From Paludibacterium purpuratum (GTDB lineage Bacteria > Pseudomonadota > Gammaproteobacteria > Burkholderiales > Chromobacteriaceae): 64,000 nt of DNA. The notes beneath the pieces were generated by a model that saw nothing but the letters and a program-made list of their open reading frames with translations, searched no databases and was not told the DNA's origin. This document shows positions 61,801 to 64,000 of this stretch, one piece after another. The stretch is from contig NZ_SNZP01000007.1 in NCBI RefSeq assembly GCF_004363805.1, forward strand, positions 1 through 64,000, given 5' to 3'. A program made the translations under genes and the position numbers. Within the stretch, counting starts at the first letter, position 1, and each line of letters opens with the position of its first letter.

Positions 61801-63848
61801 AAGGCGCGGCCGCGGGCATCGAAGGTGTTGGTGGCGCTGTCGTGCCAGTCCGCGTCGTCCTGCGCTTTGACCGCCTGGCGCACCGCGCGCCCGAGCCCGT
61901 CATACCAGGTGCGGCTTTGATTGCCCTTCGGGTCGGTGACGACGGTTAGCGGCCGATTGCCCTGCGCGGTGTCGATGCTGTAGGCATACTGTACCGTCGC
62001 TTGGTAGGCGCCGCCGCGCTGGGCGGTGGCGGTCAGCACGCGCCCCAGCGTGTCGTAGGTATAGTCGACGGTGTTGCCCTGGGCATCGACCGTCGCCAGT
62101 TGGCGTCCGCTCAAGCGCGAGAGGGTCATCGCGGAGGTGATGGTCAGCCGATCATGGGTGGTGTCGGTCTCGGTCTGGGTCCACTGGTCGCCGTTGCGGG
62201 CGAAGGTGTAGCTGCGGGTATAGCGGAAGCTTTGGGCTTCTTCCGAGGTCGCGCCCTCGGGGTAGCGGTCTTCTTCGATGCGCGTGACTCGGCCGAACTC
62301 GGGGTTGGCGGTATCGGTCTGGTAGATCGTGCGGCGGCGGGTGAGCCATTGCGTGCCCGACAGCGTGTCCTCTTGGATCGGCAACGCCGCGTTGGCCGGC
62401 ATGTGCGCTTGGCTGGTCGACAGGGTGGCCAGCGTGTCGTAGCGGTAGCGGGTGAGCTGCGTCGGCGCGGCCGGCAGGTTGGCGGGCGGGGTGACGGTCT
62501 GCGACTTCACCAGGCGCTGGAAACCGTTGGGCTCGGCGGGCGCCGCGCCGGACTCGCCTTCGGGCGGGTAATAGACCCACTCGGTCACGGTGCCGTCCGG
62601 CGCGGTCTGCCGGATCAGGTTGCCCCAGTCGTCGTATGCGGCCGAGGAGTCCTCCGATCGCGGGGGAAGGGTCGTCTGGCTGCGATCGTCGTAGACGATG
62701 GTGGTGCGGGTCGGCGACTGAAACCACGCCGGCAAGGTGTCGAAGGCGCCCGGGCGGATGCCGTCGTAGCGCATCGAGGTAGTGCGCACGCGTCGTTGGT
62801 CGGTGATGCTTTCCTCGATCTGCAGGTGGTAGCAGTTGTAGGTGCGCTGGGTGACGGCGCCGTCGCAGGTCGCGCGGGTCCAGTAGGTGTACGAGGTCGG
62901 CCGGCTGTAGAGATAGTCCTCGTTGGCGTTCCAGCTGCCGCTGCCGCTCCCTTCGTAGCCGAGATAGTTGTTACTGTCGTAGCTGTAGGTGGTGACGATG
63001 TTCGGTTGGTCGGCGCCCGGTGTCAGGGTGTGGCGAAACACCGCCGGCAGGGCGGGCAGGTTGGACGCCGGGGGAAATTTATGCACGTTCTCCTGATATT
63101 CGGCGCGCTCCACCAGCCCGGTGGGGGCGGTCACGGTGGTCAGCCGGTGCGAGGTGTCGTAGCCGAAGCGCCAGAGGAGACCGGCGGCCAGGTGCTGCAC
63201 GGTGTCCAAATAGCTGCTCTTGAAGGCCAATTGGATCGTATAGCCTTCGTCCGGGCTGTCCGGCCAGACCTGGACGGTGGTGTAGATGGTGGTGGGGTCG
63301 GGGTAATGGATCGTCAGCAGGGTTCGACCTGTCATGTCGCGCACCGCGGTGAGGCGCGGCGGTGTCTTGCCGCGATCCCATTCCAGCGTCAGGTAATGCC
63401 CTAGCGGGGAAATGAGCTGGATCGGCACGTGGATGGCGTTGGTGGTATCCGGTCCGGCTAGCCACTCGATATGGCCGGACTTGTAGGTGACCTGATAGCC
63501 GTTGGCGAACTTCTCGAAGCGGATGCCGCGCACCACGTTCTGCCGCAGCGTGACGGTCGAGCCGCTCTCCTGCACCTTGTAGCGTTCGCCGGAAGCCAGG
63601 CTGAGCAGGCGGCTGCCGCGGTCGTACTGGGTCAGGCCGAGCACGCAGCCGATGCCGAAGCCGGCGTTGACCGGACTGAGCGGGGAGTAGTTGAGTGCCA
63701 GCGGCAGCTCGGGCCCGAGGGCGTCGTTGCCGGTGAGTTCGGCGAGCGGGAAATTGAGGGTGAAGAGCCCGGTGCGCGGATCGACGTGGCCCTGGGTAGC
63801 GCTGGCGAAGTTGTAGGCCTGGCTATAGAAGTCGGACTGGTTCGGCAT
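58866..63848 (-). CDS. RHS-repeat polymorphic toxin-like protein
   Basis: A 1660-residue RHS/YD-repeat protein. The repeats (such as YDGLGR, YDYDAWGR, YDALGR) run to about residue 1350 and end in the core signature NPYAYCAGDPINRSDPSG. A hydrophobic stretch (about 1363-1410) follows, then a variable C-terminal domain (about 1490-1660) with His1515 in VLTAHGMK and Cys1638 in IDAVHCRVS, which resembles the putative-adhesin Stv-type domain as I recall it. There is no PAAR domain or signal peptide at the N terminus, so the export route is unclear. TGGAG precedes the ATG. Confidence 0.88.
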   Translation of the reverse strand: MPNQSDFYSQAYNFASATQGHVDPRTGLFTLNFPLAELTGNDALGPELPLALNYSPLSPVNAGFGIGCVLGLTQYDRGSRLLSLASGERYKVQESGSTVTLRQNVVRGIRFEKFANGYQVTYKSGHIEWLAGPDTTNAIHVPIQLISPLGHYLTLEWDRGKTPPRLTAVRDMTGRTLLTIHYPDPTTIYTTVQVWPDSPDEGYTIQLAFKSSYLDTVQHLAAGLLWRFGYDTSHRLTTVTAPTGLVERAEYQENVHKFPPASNLPALPAVFRHTLTPGADQPNIVTTYSYDSNNYLGYEGSGSGSWNANEDYLYSRPTSYTYWTRATCDGAVTQRTYNCYHLQIEESITDQRRVRTTSMRYDGIRPGAFDTLPAWFQSPTRTTIVYDDRSQTTLPPRSEDSSAAYDDWGNLIRQTAPDGTVTEWVYYPPEGESGAAPAEPNGFQRLVKSQTVTPPANLPAAPTQLTRYRYDTLATLSTSQAHMPANAALPIQEDTLSGTQWLTRRRTIYQTDTANPEFGRVTRIEEDRYPEGATSEEAQSFRYTRSYTFARNGDQWTQTETDTTHDRLTITSAMTLSRLSGRQLATVDAQGNTVDYTYDTLGRVLTATAQRGGAYQATVQYAYSIDTAQGNRPLTVVTDPKGNQSRTWYDGLGRAVRQAVKAQDDADWHDSATNTFDARGRALRSDVFDIVPNPNRRGAPLPLTSRTTQRYDGWDQVDQLTGSVGDQLNTATDAVAMTVATQLTGSRQGREVTHYTLQRLPDTVTRYTHDGTEQGQIQQRYDGLGRQLAVTDELGRETRYDYDAWGRVATQTLPDGTVVTRRYAPDSGGADWVTEILVNGVSQGTQTFDGLGRLTASSNGGRTTRLEYADAASPVPSKLTQPDGSEIRYRYVKELDNALAGVAAGTVAQAFDYDKQTGALLSAEETGSHQRRLSYSPLGLMQDETFQPTGGTSRQARYGYTPNGLPLDYTDIAGVTQTTQYNDRGQVVRIADGDVAVDIVYDDIGRLDHWTATDVQSGQAMTTTLGYDDFNRENQRTLVCGDDNWIFSQSYALNGQVSRREVRRNNAQWCSETFEYDRRNRLQRYSVDGNLVGRPHDAYGQSIVSQTFEYDALDNVTQVATTFLGGDDTATFHYDNADKNQLSAVTHSHEAYPARIELRYDGCGRLVRDEAGRTLGYDALGRLAQIAGGGRYLYDGTDRLVAQAVQNGDTRELYYDGDTLVNLVTRESGANTRLIHAGGHCVAERRAGTTALTGSDAQGSVRLARQSAMQQASYSYAPYGYRPSDTQDLTVLGFNGELLDPVSGSYHLGNGTRAYNPILMRFNTPDGYGYSPFGAGGLNPYAYCAGDPINRSDPSGHLSWKGWAGIGLAVAGMALTVASAGALGPVMATVTIAAGLISGATGIASIATKESNPEASSILGWISLGSGLASAAGGMVQGARAEHKALKGARKAYGLVDDIAEESKAPGRRTLGGSRAASSEPVAMSSSVERVTYGNFEIYSNKGYAAPNRAVLTAHGMKPLRPSTTHLPRGTTIRYAADDGAYLLDPGLERIGQRRYTPRETITGPREIGNYNLYPYHSDTPLEITRALHNSFDKDYHIIAVRDRGVVSSVIKPVDTNQLLKTLKQNNLHYRQIDAVHCRVSPYTFPWAATQSARPFYPQG

Positions 63849-63878
63849 AACGGGCTCCAGTGTGGGGTATGGGCTGCG

Positions 63879-64000
63879 TTACCAGTCCTCTGTGACAAGG
63901 TTCGAACTTACCTGCGGTTCGCCATCCAGATTGACGGAGGCGAGGGGGGCGTTCGGCAGCCAGGTAAAGCTGAAATACAGGCGATATCGGGTGCCGGCGG
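63879..64000 (-). CDS. C-terminal end of an unidentified protein upstream of rhs
   Basis: The minus-strand frame enters from the right edge and stops at TAA 63881-63879 after 40 visible codons, ending SSNLVTEDW. It is 30 bp upstream of rhs on the same strand, so the two are probably co-transcribed. The visible part (TRYRLYFSFTWLPNAPLASV) looks like beta strands. The family cannot be told. Confidence 0.5.
   Translation of the reverse strand, partial: AGTRYRLYFSFTWLPNAPLASVNLDGEPQVSSNLVTEDW

Noticed and set aside
62001-63404. 467-codon frame antisense to the rhs gene
   Set aside because: A Gly/Val/Arg-rich shadow that arises from the repetitive YD-repeat codons on the other strand.
58866-63848. 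YD repeats as a tandem DNA repeat or CRISPR array
   Set aside because: The periodicity is at protein level within one coding frame. There are no identical spaced DNA repeats.

Overview
The window is high-GC DNA from a betaproteobacterium. Codon use, XRE/MocR/LysR regulators and a stand-alone trpC suggest Neisseriales, probably Chromobacteriaceae, but the assignment is an inference from gene style, not from a marker gene. About 48 protein genes are supported. I saw no rRNA, tRNA, CRISPR array or insertion sequence.

The core (about 2.1-45.1 kb) is a formate hydrogenlyase (FHL) system in two modules. Module 1 has hydN-fdhF-moaA-fdhD on the minus strand (6763-2144) and, divergently, hypA-hypB-hypF, then a CheB/CheR-PAS protein and a hybrid histidine kinase, then hypC-hypD-hypE (7125-18092). 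Module 2 (32151-45119) has hyfA-B-C-D-E-F-G-H-I-J, hycI and an FhlA/HyfR-type sigma-54 activator. FdhF (with Cys140 in place of selenocysteine) oxidises formate. Fe-S proteins carry electrons to the membrane-bound group 4 [NiFe] hydrogenase, whose Hyf form has extra antiporter-like subunits. HypA-F build the NiFe(CN)2CO site, HycI trims the large subunit, and FdhD and MoaA serve the molybdenum cofactor of FdhF. Both modules have near-identical -24/-12 promoters (6835-6850 minus, 32095-32110 plus) and share an 11-bp upstream word, so they look like one activator regulon.

Between the modules (18.1-31.8 kb) lies accessory DNA. It holds a 1648-residue M66-type (StcE-like) metalloprotease fused to a GH95-type alpha-L-fucosidase, a DUF975-like membrane protein, a lipoprotein, a MocR regulator divergent from a PLP decarboxylase, a methyltransferase, a GNAT acetyltransferase, a tandem carboxymuconolactone-decarboxylase-like protein with a divergent LysR regulator, and a lipocalin.

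Right of the FHL locus are a PlpD-like patatin autotransporter, trpC, a cold-shock protein, a MarR regulator, an HPt-HD-GYP protein, a ToxR-like membrane regulator with an overlapping small membrane partner, a structured non-coding element (52124-52252), a HAD phosphatase, a GNAT, a small exported protein, a second moaA leading into narX-narL, and a NarL-like regulator with a degenerate receiver. The right end is a 1660-residue RHS protein with a variable C-terminal domain and no adjacent downstream immunity gene. The left edge cuts a soluble chemotaxis receptor, and the right edge cuts an unidentified gene upstream of rhs.
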